Numbered from the stretch's first letter, positions 54,045-63,284 are shown. The stretch is 64,000 nt of DNA from Candidatus Saccharibacteria bacterium (GCA_016699895.1 CP064991.1:620001-684000), one strand, 5' to 3'. Numbers and translations are program-made. Notes: generated from the letters alone by a model not told the origin.

Positions 54045-55483
54045 TCAATATACAATTTCGAGCGCTGCAACATAGTGTTCTTGTCTGTAATGTCGAAGCT
54101 AAACAGATATTTCTCATCACCACTCAGGGTAACTCGCCCCGAGCCACTGACGATATCTTCGCTATTCGCGCCGTCAAATTCTACTAGCTTGATCGTGCCG
54201 CCTGACATATCGACGATATGCGTATCGTCAACCCACTGCGGTGCGCCGTTGACTTCGCCTAGCTCGAAAGAGTAGTTGTCGTCGGTATCAAGGTCGAAAT
54301 CAACCAATTTATTCTGGTAGCCGGCGATAATAAAGCGTCCGCTCGGGCTAAAGTCCAACCAGTCGACACCGCCTGGGCTATTGAGATAAATTGCGCCAGA
54401 GACGTGGTTTTCATCCAAAGGACTAGGGTAGATCGCTACCGTTTCACCGCGTGCCACTGCTAGATAATCTTGATCGCGATAGCGCGTCACGCCAGCATAC
54501 GTCGTCGCAACCGTATCGTAGGTTTTGATAGTTTTGACCTGACCATCGTTATAAATACCGACCGTCTGGGTAGTTTTGCCGTCCTTGGTCTCGGTCGCAA
54601 CAAAGGAAATCATGTTATTTTCGGTTAACTGATAGCTCTGTACTCCTGTAGCGAGCGGTGCACTCGCCGTTTGATTCGAGGCGTCAAATTTGCGCAGGTC
54701 GCTGCCGGTGAGTGCAAAAAAGATCTGTCCCGATGTGCCGGAAAAGTGCGGACTGCTAATATCGAGGCCAAAGGTTTTCGTCAGGTTACTGGTCATAGTC
54801 GGGTTCTCGCGGTCGATCCGTAAATATTCGCTAGTGTCACCCACTTGATGTTTCAATAAAATATACCGCGAGCCCATATCCCACTCGACGATCGAAAACT
54901 TCTCGGTCTGGCCACTAGTCGGCGCTGTAATATCATTCGCGCTAATCGTTATATCTGAAAAACGCACGTTTTTTGGATCGGAGATATCAGCCAGTGTCAA
55001 GACATAGGCGTTATTAGTGCGCTCGTTATCGCTAGTGCGGAGCAAAATCCAGTGCTGGTTGGGCGATTCTAGCATCTCGCTAACAGTCGAAAAGCTCTTT
55101 ATCTGGTCGGTCGTGATGCTATTTGGAATGAGCCGAATATAGTCGAGCCAACGCACCTCACTGGGATCCAGCGTGACAGTTTTTTGCCAGGAACGATAGC
55201 CGGTTTTGGTAATTTCAACAGTGTTCTCACCGGACTGGACATTTTCGCGCGTGGTCGTCTTGCTAGACAAGGTCTCACCGTTAATCTTCACCGTCGCGCC
55301 GTTTGGAAAGCTGTCAAATTGCAGCAGGGCAACCTGCGTCAGTTTACCTCCGTTAAAATCAAATCGAAAACCCATCGCCCAAGCCAGCGACAGCAACACT
55401 CCAAACACAGCTGCGAGCGTCATCGCCCCGTAGGTGAATGACCTGATCGCAATCTGTTGTCGACGAGTTCGTTTCTTGTGCAA
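54041..55483 (-). CDS. PEGA-domain membrane-anchored protein with C-terminal beta-propeller-like region
   Basis: 480 aa. Basic N-terminus, one TM (residues about 14-36), then a PEGA domain (SFPNGATVKINGETLSSKT, GENTVEITKTGYRSWQKTV) at 55-105, and about 360 residues of repeated beta strands with WD40/TolB-like phrases (VDWLDFSPSGRFIIAGYQN). Probably an outer-face protein with carbohydrate or protein-binding role in the envelope. No clear -10 close to the start. Confidence 0.8.
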   Translation of the reverse strand: MHKKRTRRQQIAIRSFTYGAMTLAAVFGVLLSLAWAMGFRFDFNGGKLTQVALLQFDSFPNGATVKINGETLSSKTTTRENVQSGENTVEITKTGYRSWQKTVTLDPSEVRWLDYIRLIPNSITTDQIKSFSTVSEMLESPNQHWILLRTSDNERTNNAYVLTLADISDPKNVRFSDITISANDITAPTSGQTEKFSIVEWDMGSRYILLKHQVGDTSEYLRIDRENPTMTSNLTKTFGLDISSPHFSGTSGQIFFALTGSDLRKFDASNQTASAPLATGVQSYQLTENNMISFVATETKDGKTTQTVGIYNDGQVKTIKTYDTVATTYAGVTRYRDQDYLAVARGETVAIYPSPLDENHVSGAIYLNSPGGVDWLDFSPSGRFIIAGYQNKLVDFDLDTDDNYSFELGEVNGAPQWVDDTHIVDMSGGTIKLVEFDGANSEDIVSGSGRVTLSGDEKYLFSFDITDKNTMLQRSKLYID

Positions 55484-55643
55484 GTTATAGCTCCTTGTTC
55501 GTGCTAATTAGCCTCTATATTTTATGGTTTAACCACTAAAAAAGCAAGTATTGCACTGTGATTGCGGTTTTGCTAAAATGGTACGCGATATAGTATGTCA
55601 TCGAGAGGGCAAGAGACGACAGTAACAGGTGAAAAGGGGATAC

Positions 55644-56969
55644 ATGGGCAAAGTAATAATTAACGGTAAAACGTACGACTCATTGACTGGTTTACAGATC
55701 ACTGATGCTAATCATGTCGTGTCAGTCGTCGAGACAGTTGATACACCAGTAGAGACTGTCGGAACTATCGAGACCGTCGAGGTTGTCGACAAAGCAAAGC
55801 CCGCAGCCCCAGTTGCCAAAGCCCATACTCCTAGAGCAAAACGCGTCTCTAAACAGGAACGCCTCGCCGCCGCCGTCGCCGAGGAGTTTGCTACCGAAAA
55901 GTCTGCTCGTCACAAGAAAAAAATTGCCCCCGTCGTTAAAAAAGAGGCCGTCATCGCACCTGTCGCCACCAATGCACCTAATTGGATCTCTAACTTTGTC
56001 GAAGGCCACGATCCGATTGAAATCGAGCCAATCCGCATCGAGGATCGCAAACCAGCCGAGCACAGTAAACGAGATCACGTTGCGGCGCAGCATTATAGCC
56101 GTAACCGCCGCACCCAGCGCTCTCAGACCCTGAATCGCAATTTTGTGAAAAAACCAGCCGAGTCGCCAGCTCATATAGCGGTGAATCGCCGCTCCGCCGC
56201 GCCAGCTATCGACAAACATCCAGCCGTACATCGCTTTGCGCCGGTTGCGCCAGCTATCGACAAAGCTCCGAACATTACTACTGTGGATAAAAAAGACGGC
56301 ATTGTACCAGTCAAAAAGGTCGCTACGCCGTCAACTCCAGATACACCTTTCATGCCAGCCGTGAGCCACAACGCCGCTAAAAAATTGGTTAGCCAGCCTA
56401 AACCAGCCGTTTTATCTAGTAGCGAACTAAAGGATTTCCTCATCCAAAATCAGTTAGATCAGCCTATCGATAAAAAATCTCGTCGCCAGGCCGAAAAATC
56501 CGCCGCTAAATTCGGCACGAAACGTTATTTTACGCGAACTAGCCTGGTAACCGCCGCCCTCGCCGTTGCCGTGCTCGGCGGCTACATGGCTTATATCAAT
56601 ATGCCATCGCTCAGCATTCGCGTGGCTGCGAATAGCGCTGGCATCGACTCAGATATTCCTTATACGCCGAACGGCTATTCACTGGATGGACCAGTGGCGT
56701 ATTCTCCCGGACAATTAACCATCAAATACAAATCGAACTCCGGCGGATCGGGCTACTCTATCACCGAACAGACCACTGGACTAGATAGCCGGGAAGCCTT
56801 CGCTAGCTCGCACGACGAAGCATCATATACCACCGAAGACCTCGACGGCGTCACTGTTTACTATTACGGTAACAATGCCGCCTGGGTCAAAGACGGCGTG
56901 CTCTACACCTTGAACGGCAATCATTTGCTCGGCAACGATCAGATCACCCAGATCGTCCAAAGTGTTTAG
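55644..56969 (+). CDS. single-TM protein with long disordered cytoplasmic part and DUF4367-like outer domain
   Basis: 441 aa from the ATG at 55644 (AAAAGGGG Shine-Dalgarno); an in-frame GTG at 55629 is an alternative. Residues 1-290 are Ala/Pro/Lys-rich and basic with repeats of PAIDK and PVAPAIDKAP type. A TM near 297-315 is followed by about 125 residues outside: GYSLDGPVAYSPGQLTIKYKS, DLDGVTVYYYGNNAAWVKDG, NGNHLLGNDQITQIVQSV, matching the DUF4367 pattern of anti-sigma/RsgI-like and lipoprotein sensors. Partner unknown; it may bind DNA or another protein inside the cell through its basic tail. Confidence 0.7.
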   Translation: MGKVIINGKTYDSLTGLQITDANHVVSVVETVDTPVETVGTIETVEVVDKAKPAAPVAKAHTPRAKRVSKQERLAAAVAEEFATEKSARHKKKIAPVVKKEAVIAPVATNAPNWISNFVEGHDPIEIEPIRIEDRKPAEHSKRDHVAAQHYSRNRRTQRSQTLNRNFVKKPAESPAHIAVNRRSAAPAIDKHPAVHRFAPVAPAIDKAPNITTVDKKDGIVPVKKVATPSTPDTPFMPAVSHNAAKKLVSQPKPAVLSSSELKDFLIQNQLDQPIDKKSRRQAEKSAAKFGTKRYFTRTSLVTAALAVAVLGGYMAYINMPSLSIRVAANSAGIDSDIPYTPNGYSLDGPVAYSPGQLTIKYKSNSGGSGYSITEQTTGLDSREAFASSHDEASYTTEDLDGVTVYYYGNNAAWVKDGVLYTLNGNHLLGNDQITQIVQSV

Positions 56970-57000
56970 ATCCTGAATATTTCGTGCTATACTAACAGAT

Positions 57001-58419
57001 ATGAATACGAGAACACGTTTCGCACCGAGCCCGACTGGCTACATTCATGTCGGCAACGTACGTTCCGCGCTCTTTCCATACCTCATCGCACGTCAAACTG
57101 ACGGGCAATTTGTGTTACGTATCGAGGATACCGACCGAGCCCGGTTCGTCCCTGGCGCGGAGGATCTAATTCTGGACGCACTAGAATGGCTCGGCATCGA
57201 CTGGGATGAAGGCCCGAGGAAAGGTGGCGACAAAGGCCCGTACCACCAATCGGAACGCCTGGCAATTTACCACCGCTGGGCACAAAAGCTCATCAGCAAA
57301 GGTCTAGCCTACGCTGACCCCTATACACCCGAAGAAGTCCAGAGCTTCCGCGAGCAAGCGAAAGCTGCTAAAAAGGCCTTTCTATACCGCGATTATCGCC
57401 CCGAAAATCCACCCGAATGGGACGGCACCAAGCCGCTCCGATTTAAGGTGAGTCATCCCAAGCGCTACACCTGGGATGACGCCGTCATGGGCGAACTTTC
57501 AGCTGGACCAGAGGCATTAGACGATTTTATTCTCATCAAAGCTGACGGCTATCCAACCTACAACTTTGCCCACATTGTCGATGACGCCGAAATGGGCATC
57601 ACGCACGTCATACGTGGCATAGAGTACATCTCCAGCACACCACGGTATCTCAGTCTATATGAGGCGCTCGACATCACACCACCCGTTCTAGCGTGTCTAC
57701 CGCACATTATGGCTCCAGACGGCAAGAAAAAACTGGGTAAACGCGACGGAGCCAAAAGCGTGACAGACTATCGTACGGATGGCATTTTGCCCGAAGCAAT
57801 GCTAAATTTCCTAGCCAGCATGGGTTGGAACGATGGTACCGAACAAGAGATCTTCACCAAAGATGAGCTAATTGAAAAATTTAGCCTAGATCGCGTCCAA
57901 AAGAGTGGGGCAAGATTCGACGAAAAACGACTACTGTGGATGAACGGATACTGGATCCGATCGCTAGACCTAGATGATTTATATAGGCGTGTCGCGAATT
58001 ACTGGCCAGCCGAGGCAGCTGCGTATGAGGATGTTTACAAAAAACAGGTGCTGGCACTAGCCCAGGATCGCCTAAAAACACTGGCCGAGCTCAGTATGAT
58101 GACACGCTATTTCTTTGCCGAACCAGTCCGAAACGACGAATTAATTACTAGCAACAAACAGCTCAAGAAACTAGATGAAACCGAAATCCGCGAATTACTA
58201 ACTGCGGCGATCGATCAGTTCGAGGCAATGGACGCTTGGACTCCAGAGACGATCCAGGAAACGCTCAACCAACTACTCGAAACCACGGGTCAGAAACCCG
58301 GCATCCTATTCAGCCTGATCCGCATCGCAGTTACCTGGGCGCCATTTAGTCCGCAATTAAACGATACGCTCGCACTGCTCGGTCGTGATCGCGCCGTCAC
58401 GCGGCTAAAAAATTTCTAG
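57001..58419 (+). CDS. gltX: glutamyl-tRNA synthetase
   Basis: Class Ic synthetase charging tRNA-Glu, possibly also tRNA-Gln if GatCAB is used. FAPSPTGYIHVGN carries the HIGH motif as HVGN; KMSKS appears as KKLGKRDGA. 472 aa with the bacterial helical anticodon-binding domain. The leaderless promoter TGcTATACT (56988-56993) ends seven bases before the ATG. Confidence 0.95.
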   Translation: MNTRTRFAPSPTGYIHVGNVRSALFPYLIARQTDGQFVLRIEDTDRARFVPGAEDLILDALEWLGIDWDEGPRKGGDKGPYHQSERLAIYHRWAQKLISKGLAYADPYTPEEVQSFREQAKAAKKAFLYRDYRPENPPEWDGTKPLRFKVSHPKRYTWDDAVMGELSAGPEALDDFILIKADGYPTYNFAHIVDDAEMGITHVIRGIEYISSTPRYLSLYEALDITPPVLACLPHIMAPDGKKKLGKRDGAKSVTDYRTDGILPEAMLNFLASMGWNDGTEQEIFTKDELIEKFSLDRVQKSGARFDEKRLLWMNGYWIRSLDLDDLYRRVANYWPAEAAAYEDVYKKQVLALAQDRLKTLAELSMMTRYFFAEPVRNDELITSNKQLKKLDETEIRELLTAAIDQFEAMDAWTPETIQETLNQLLETTGQKPGILFSLIRIAVTWAPFSPQLNDTLALLGRDRAVTRLKNF

Positions 58420-58466
58420 AGAACGACTACTTGCGTACCGCAAAGCATATGCGGTATAATATCACC

Positions 58467-59639
58467 ATGAGCGCCATGAAAAAACTATCTGATATTGCGC
58501 CGCTCTCAGAAAAACACCATTCCGAGAAAAAGCAACATCATGGTAAAGAAGCGGCTACTAACAACAAGTTGCCGAGATCTTCGAACGATAAAAAAACTCA
58601 TATCTGGACAAAGCGTAAAACTATCATTATCGCGGGCGCTAGCTTACTCGTTTTGGCTATTGCCGCTATTTTAATCATGCTGTTTTCTGGCCACAGCAAC
58701 TTTACTGGTGGTACCGTGAAAAATCCCGACACGGCCAACAAAACCAACGTCAAATACTATTCGCCGCTAACTGGTAGAGAAGTCGCCGACGAAGCCTCAA
58801 CCAAACATCCAGTTTTGGCTGTCATGATCGAAAACTCACCTGATGCCCGCCCGCAGTCTGGGCTGAAAGACGCCGGGGTGGTCTTTGAGGCTGTCGCCGA
58901 AGGTGGCATCACCAGGTTCATTGCCCTCTACCAAGATACTGAACCAAGCCTGATTGGGCCGGTTCGCAGTGTTCGACCTTATTATTTAGAGTGGGCAGCG
59001 GCCTTTTCGCCAGCCATAGCACATGTCGGCGGGTCGCCCCAAGCCCTGACCATGATCCGGAGCGGCAATTATGGCGTTGATCTCGACCAATTCGCCAATG
59101 GATCGTCCTACTGGCGAGCCAAAGACCGCAAAGCGCCACATAATGTTTATACTGACTATTCCAACCTCACTAAACTAGCCTCCGCGAAAGGCAAATCTAG
59201 TTCCGAATTTACTGGACTAGCCAGACAATCCACCCCTAGCACATCAGAAACCTCGGCTACCTCCATTAACCTAGCGGTCAGCACTGGTCAATTTGCCGTA
59301 TCCTATAAATATGACGCGACTAGCCGCACTTATCTCAGATATCTCGGAGGTGTTGCTCATATGGATAGAGAAAAAGGCCAAGTAGCGCCCGACGTCGTCA
59401 TCGCCATCCACGTCAATCAGGCATTGCAGTCCGATCGGACTCATAACACCATTACGACCGCCGGTAGTGGTGAATGCTACGTATTCCAGAACGGCACGGT
59501 CATCAAAGGCACGTGGCACAAAGACGCCGCCACCGCACAACTAAAATTCCTCGACGAATCGAACCAGGAGATCAAGTTGGCGCGCGGTCAAACGTGGATC
59601 ACGGCCGTACAAAATGGAAGGTCGATTACCTGGCAATGA
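58467..59639 (+). CDS. DUF3048 (YerB-like) membrane-anchored protein
   Basis: 390 aa. Basic, His-rich N-terminus, TM at about residues 50-71, then the DUF3048 domain: YYSPLTGREV, PVLAVMIENSPDARPQSGLKDAGVVFE, EGGITRFIALYQ and IGPVRSVRPYY. YerB-type proteins are outer-face proteins of unknown activity. ATG 58467 is six bases after TATAAT (58455-58460), so the message is leaderless; an upstream in-frame start at 58431 lies before the promoter. Its TGA overlaps the kinase ATG. Confidence 0.87.
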   Translation: MSAMKKLSDIAPLSEKHHSEKKQHHGKEAATNNKLPRSSNDKKTHIWTKRKTIIIAGASLLVLAIAAILIMLFSGHSNFTGGTVKNPDTANKTNVKYYSPLTGREVADEASTKHPVLAVMIENSPDARPQSGLKDAGVVFEAVAEGGITRFIALYQDTEPSLIGPVRSVRPYYLEWAAAFSPAIAHVGGSPQALTMIRSGNYGVDLDQFANGSSYWRAKDRKAPHNVYTDYSNLTKLASAKGKSSSEFTGLARQSTPSTSETSATSINLAVSTGQFAVSYKYDATSRTYLRYLGGVAHMDREKGQVAPDVVIAIHVNQALQSDRTHNTITTAGSGECYVFQNGTVIKGTWHKDAATAQLKFLDESNQEIKLARGQTWITAVQNGRSITWQ

Positions 59640-61183
59640 GCGAACGACGCGACAGCATGGCGCTGCCTAGACTCTCTGACTTTTACGCCAACTTATTTAG
59701 CCGTAGCTGGTTACTATTCCTACTATCGGAAATTATCGTCATCGCTATCGTTGTAACTGTTTTTGGTTTTATAGTCGGACGCGTTAATCCGGAATCGGCC
59801 TTTATGATAACCATTATTGCTTTGATTCTGATCCAGTCATTCGTCAGCTATATGTTGTTACGCTATACACTAAAGCCAACAGAGATTATTATGCGCGCCT
59901 TGATCCAAGTCAGTGGTGAACCGTCGACCCAATCTCCGCCCGATCGCAAAGATCCGAGTTTTAAAAAGGACGGACTAGACCACGTTTTGGATATTATATA
60001 TGCTAGAGAGCATATCGCACCTAGTGAAACACGCCATCCAGCCGATGATTTCCGTATCAAGATCCTCGAGACGCTACCGATCGGCATGATCGCACTCGAT
60101 CGCGATAATAGGGTGATAGCCAAGAACTCTCGAGCACCAGTGACGGTTGACGAAAATCACGTCACCGAAATCCAATTAGATTTTTCAACCGTTGGAGATT
60201 CTCTATCTGAATGGTTAGCCCAAGTTGCGGGTAATCAAATCTCGGCCGAAAAGGTCTGGACGCGCATACCGAATGTTGCACCTGGCAATACCACCGAACG
60301 TCGCATCTTTGATGTCATCGCTCACTATAAAAAAGATGCTCCGACTGGCATCGAGACCATCCTTATAACCGTCGATCGCACCGCCGAGTACGCCGACGAA
60401 GAAGCTAACTTGGACTTTATTGCACTGGCGGCACACGAGCTACGTGGTCCTGTCACCGTTATTCGCGGCTACCTAGACATTTTGGACGAACAACTCGTCG
60501 GTCAACTCAGCGGCGAACAGCACCAGCTCATCGACCGCCTTAACGTCAGTGCTAAACGCCTCGCATCTTATATTAGTAACATTTTGAACGCTAGCCGATA
60601 TGACCGCAAACATCTCCAGCTCACGCTCAAAGAAACCTCTCTCGCTAGTATCATTGACGACATCAAAGACGACCTAGAGCTACGAGCTCGCACCCTTAAC
60701 CGCCAAATAGTTTGGCAAATACCTGCGAATTTACCGACCGTCGCCGCCGATCAATCCTCAATTGACGAGGTGATTTCCAATCTCATAGATAACGCTATCA
60801 AATACAGCCACGATGGCGGCAACATCGAAGTCGGTGCCGCGATCGACGATAAATTTGTAGCGATTTCGGTCCGCGACCATGGTATCGGCATCCCAGAAAA
60901 TGTAGCGAGTGGTCTATTTAGTAAATTTTACCGTTCGCACCGCAGCCGCGACGCTATTAGCGGCACCGGCCTCGGCCTCTATATCTCACGTGCTATCGTC
61001 GAAAGCCACGGTGGCAATATCGAGGTAGAATCGCGCGAAGGTGAAGGCTCGCTATTTACCTTTACCTTGCCAATCTACGCTAGCGTATCAGATAAACTAG
61101 CAGGCGATAACAGTAACGCCCAGCTCATCAACGATACGAGCCAAAATGGCTGGATCAATAATCATTCTAGGGTAAAGAAGTAA
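59636..61183 (+). CDS. membrane sensor histidine kinase
   Basis: 515 aa from ATG 59636 (ATGA overlap with the previous gene). Two TMs (about residues 21-44 and 52-72) with almost no outside loop, so the signal is probably membrane-borne. A PAS-like region (about 120-240) follows, then HisKA with His267 in ALAAHELRGPVTVIRGYLDIL and HATPase_c with N-box VISNLIDNAIKYS, G1 DHGIGIP, F and G2 GTGLGLYIS. It should phosphorylate the receiver encoded three bases downstream. Confidence 0.92.
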   Translation: MSERRDSMALPRLSDFYANLFSRSWLLFLLSEIIVIAIVVTVFGFIVGRVNPESAFMITIIALILIQSFVSYMLLRYTLKPTEIIMRALIQVSGEPSTQSPPDRKDPSFKKDGLDHVLDIIYAREHIAPSETRHPADDFRIKILETLPIGMIALDRDNRVIAKNSRAPVTVDENHVTEIQLDFSTVGDSLSEWLAQVAGNQISAEKVWTRIPNVAPGNTTERRIFDVIAHYKKDAPTGIETILITVDRTAEYADEEANLDFIALAAHELRGPVTVIRGYLDILDEQLVGQLSGEQHQLIDRLNVSAKRLASYISNILNASRYDRKHLQLTLKETSLASIIDDIKDDLELRARTLNRQIVWQIPANLPTVAADQSSIDEVISNLIDNAIKYSHDGGNIEVGAAIDDKFVAISVRDHGIGIPENVASGLFSKFYRSHRSRDAISGTGLGLYISRAIVESHGGNIEVESREGEGSLFTFTLPIYASVSDKLAGDNSNAQLINDTSQNGWINNHSRVKK

Positions 61184-61186
61184 GCC

Positions 61187-61576
61187 ATGGAACAAACGAA
61201 CCCCGCTGCCAAACGTATCCTCATCATCGAGGATGATCACTTTATCGGTGAAATGTATGGCCAAGCCCTAACATTTGCCGGTTTCAATGTCGAGTGGACA
61301 GCCGATGGTGAACGTGGACTGCTAGCCGCACAACAAGGCCAATTCGATCTGATCTTGCTCGATATTATGCTACCAGGCAGAATGGGCAACGAGATTTTGC
61401 ACGAGCTAAAAGCTGGCCCTCATCCTATCAACTCACGCATTATTGTCACTACTAATTTTGAACAGGACAAAGAATCTCGCGCCATCATGGAATCTCTGGC
61501 CGACGCCTACCTCATCAAAGCCGACATCACGCCGCGCCGACTAGTTGAGATTATACGTAGTGTTCTCTCTACCTAA
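61187..61576 (+). CDS. stand-alone response-regulator receiver
   Basis: 129 aa, receiver domain only. Acidic pocket EDD (residues 16-18), phospho-acceptor Asp59 in LILLDIMLPG, Thr in VTTN and Lys in LIKADITP. No output domain, so it must act by protein contact, as CheY or Spo0F do. Three bases after the kinase gene. It resembles the second receiver at 62910-63284, including the K-A-(D/N)-x-T-P-R ending. Confidence 0.9.
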   Translation: MEQTNPAAKRILIIEDDHFIGEMYGQALTFAGFNVEWTADGERGLLAAQQGQFDLILLDIMLPGRMGNEILHELKAGPHPINSRIIVTTNFEQDKESRAIMESLADAYLIKADITPRRLVEIIRSVLST

Positions 61577-61605
61577 AACCAGTTCACTTTTCAAATCTAA
61601 CCTGT

Positions 61606-61643
61606 TATAATATGAAAGCGGTCTCATACTAGAGGTATGAGAC
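61606..61643 (+). promoter_or_regulatory. promoter and leader hairpin of tRNA-Glu
   Basis: TGtTATAAT (TATAAT 61606-61611) is followed at the expected start by a 9-bp hairpin, GTCTCATAC/GTATGAGAC (61621-61629 / 61635-61643). Its left arm copies the first bases of the tRNA (GGTCTCAT). About 70 more leader bases follow, including a second hairpin near 61655-61680. Confidence 0.55.
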
Positions 61644-61712
61644 GGTTGCACTTCGGAAATAACGACAAAAATATGTGAGCACATTTTTGCTCGTTTATTT
61701 CTCTCATTGCTA

Positions 61713-61787
61713 GGTCTCATCGTCTAACGGTTAGGACATCAGGTTCTCATCCTGACAATCGGGGTTCGATTCCCCGTGAGATCACCA
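61713..61787 (+). tRNA. tRNA-Glu (anticodon CTC)
   Basis: Acceptor GGTCTCA/TGAGATC (one G-U), D arm with AACGGTTAGGA, anticodon stem TCAGG/CCTGA around TTCTCAT (anticodon CTC), T loop TTCGATT, discriminator A and encoded CCA (61785-61787). It lies amid signalling genes. Confidence 0.95.
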
Positions 61788-61825
61788 GTGAAAGCGCCCC
61801 AGTTTATCTGGGGTGTTTTCACTGG
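61785..61825 (+). terminator. terminator after tRNA-Glu
   Basis: CCCCAG (61797-61802) and CTGGGG (61808-61813) form the core stem, extended outward by CCAGTGAAA/TTTTCACTGG. A T stretch lies in the right arm. Confidence 0.75.
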
Positions 61826-61827
61826 TA

Positions 61828-61932
61828 GGGTTTCTACAGGAAACCCAAACCACGAAGGGGTCCGGCGTAGCGCAGTGCAGAAAAATTAGCTCGCTCATTT
61901 TTCAAACAAGCGGAGGAGCGCAGCGATTTCCC
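61828..61932 (+). repeat. tRNA-linked dispersed element, copy B
   Basis: A 7-bp hairpin GGGTTTC/GAAACCC (61828-61846) followed by CGGCGTAG, a GAAAAA block, a TTTTT block, GCGGAGGAGCG and CAGCGATTTCCC, the same order as copy A after tRNA-Gln (23125-23244). A 62-codon frame at 61813-62001 crosses it and is probably not a gene. Confidence 0.5.
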
Positions 61933-61991
61933 CTAGATAGGGTATTCTACCGATTGCTCATTTTTGAACGAGGAAGTTTTATACCTATGGT

Positions 61992-62007
61992 ATTCCCGTG
62001 AGATCGC
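61992..62007 (+). repeat. partial copy of the tRNA-Glu 3' end
   Basis: ATTCCCGTGAGATCGC repeats the tRNA's 3' sequence ATTCCCCGTGAGATCACC (61769-61786) with a one-base gap and one change, 220 bases downstream in direct orientation. This is what an integration or excision scar at a tRNA attachment site would look like. Confidence 0.45.
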
Positions 62008-62022
62008 TGTTACAATATAAAA

Positions 62023-62913
62023 ATGATAAAACGTACAGAGACGCTACTAAAACCCGGCGTTCAGGTCGGACCCTACCAAGTAGATCGATTCAAAACGAAA
62101 ACGCGCCTATCCGAGATTGCCGAGGCTACCCATGTTGAAACAGGTTATTCTGTGGCCTTGAAAATACCGACTGGGCCCGAAGGCCAAGAATTACTAGAAA
62201 ATGAAATGACTATTTATCACTGCCTAAGGGGTATAAAAAATCTATATCTCGTTACAATGCATGGATCGGGCTTGTGGGGCGACACTCCCTATATCGCTAC
62301 CGAATGGCAATCAAATGGCACATTACAGGAAAGAATCCCTACGCCGCCAAGTGCGGCAGAACTCACCGACACAATAGCTCAGCCACCTAGTCCGCGGGTT
62401 TTACAGCGCAACCTCAAAATTGTAGCTGATGCCGCAGCAGGACTCGCCGCACTACATGAAAATGCCACTGTCCATCGCGATATCAAACCGGCCAACGTGG
62501 CTGTTGATGACGTCAACACAGGAAAACTGCTCGATTTTGGTCTGGCGGCATCAATGAATAGTGCTTTATACTCGGAGCCAGGAATGATTGATGGTACGCT
62601 GGGTCAGAGTATCCCACCCGAAATTTTCCTAGACGGTGCAATCGCTGCTCCCTCCCGAGACGTATGGGCTATGGCCACAACGGCGTTTCGATCTTTGACC
62701 GGGGTTATGGTATTTGGCGAACCTAACCCAGCCGACCCAATAGAGCACTACCGCCAAATTGTTAAAGGACCGCAGCAAACACTCCGCGACTTTCACCCAA
62801 ATGCGTCTTCTTATCTTGATAGTATCATTACCGAAGGTCTGAACCCAGACCCTACAAAGCGACCCTCGGCAGCAGAGATGCGAGATGTCTTTAACAGCTC
62901 AACTATCAGCTAG
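62023..62913 (+). CDS. soluble Hanks-type serine/threonine protein kinase
   Basis: 296 aa. Catalytic Lys47 (VALK), Glu61, HRDIKPAN (151-158), DFG (171-173), the P+1/APE region as IPPEIF, and DVWAMATT. The Gly-rich loop has lost its glycines (FKTKTRLSEIAEAT). There is no TM or PASTA domain, so this is a cytoplasmic kinase. Leaderless: TACAAT (62011-62016) six bases before the ATG. Its stop overlaps the end of the convergent receiver gene by four bases. Confidence 0.88.
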   Translation: MIKRTETLLKPGVQVGPYQVDRFKTKTRLSEIAEATHVETGYSVALKIPTGPEGQELLENEMTIYHCLRGIKNLYLVTMHGSGLWGDTPYIATEWQSNGTLQERIPTPPSAAELTDTIAQPPSPRVLQRNLKIVADAAAGLAALHENATVHRDIKPANVAVDDVNTGKLLDFGLAASMNSALYSEPGMIDGTLGQSIPPEIFLDGAIAAPSRDVWAMATTAFRSLTGVMVFGEPNPADPIEHYRQIVKGPQQTLRDFHPNASSYLDSIITEGLNPDPTKRPSAAEMRDVFNSSTIS

Positions 62914-63284
62914 ACAAGATCTTTGATCGTCGACTTAACGAGCGCCACCACCTGACGCGGCGTGTAGTTTGCTTTGACGATATAGCTATGCACATTTAGC
63001 GCTTTCATTTCGCTCGGTGCTTCTTCTTCGCCAATGTTGGTCAAAATAATAACTGGGGTAGATTTACTGGCTTCGTCTTCGCGAATTAATTTGAGCGCTT
63101 CGGCACCGTCCATCTCAGGCATCTGAATATCGAGCAAAATAATATCTGGATTGAACGTCTTGACCAGATCCACACCAGCCTTGCCATCGATCGCAATCCT
63201 CACCTCGAATCCATCGGCTTCGAATTTCATACCATACATGCGGCCAATCGTCTGATTGTCTTCGATAATAGCGATTTTGGTCAT
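62910..63284 (-). CDS. stand-alone response-regulator receiver
   Basis: 124 aa, receiver only. Acidic pocket ED (residues 8-9), Asp52 in IILLDIQMPEMDG, Thr in ILTN and Lys in IVKANYTP. It is a paralogue-like match to the receiver at 61187-61576. Leaderless: minus-strand TATACT (63296-63291) six bases before the ATG. No kinase is adjacent on its strand; the HK two genes away is a candidate partner. Confidence 0.9.
   Translation of the reverse strand: MTKIAIIEDNQTIGRMYGMKFEADGFEVRIAIDGKAGVDLVKTFNPDIILLDIQMPEMDGAEALKLIREDEASKSTPVIILTNIGEEEAPSEMKALNVHSYIVKANYTPRQVVALVKSTIKDLV

Noticed and set aside
61813..62001. 62-codon ORF after tRNA-Glu
   Set aside because: It crosses the terminator, the repeat element and the duplicated tRNA end; composition is not protein-like.
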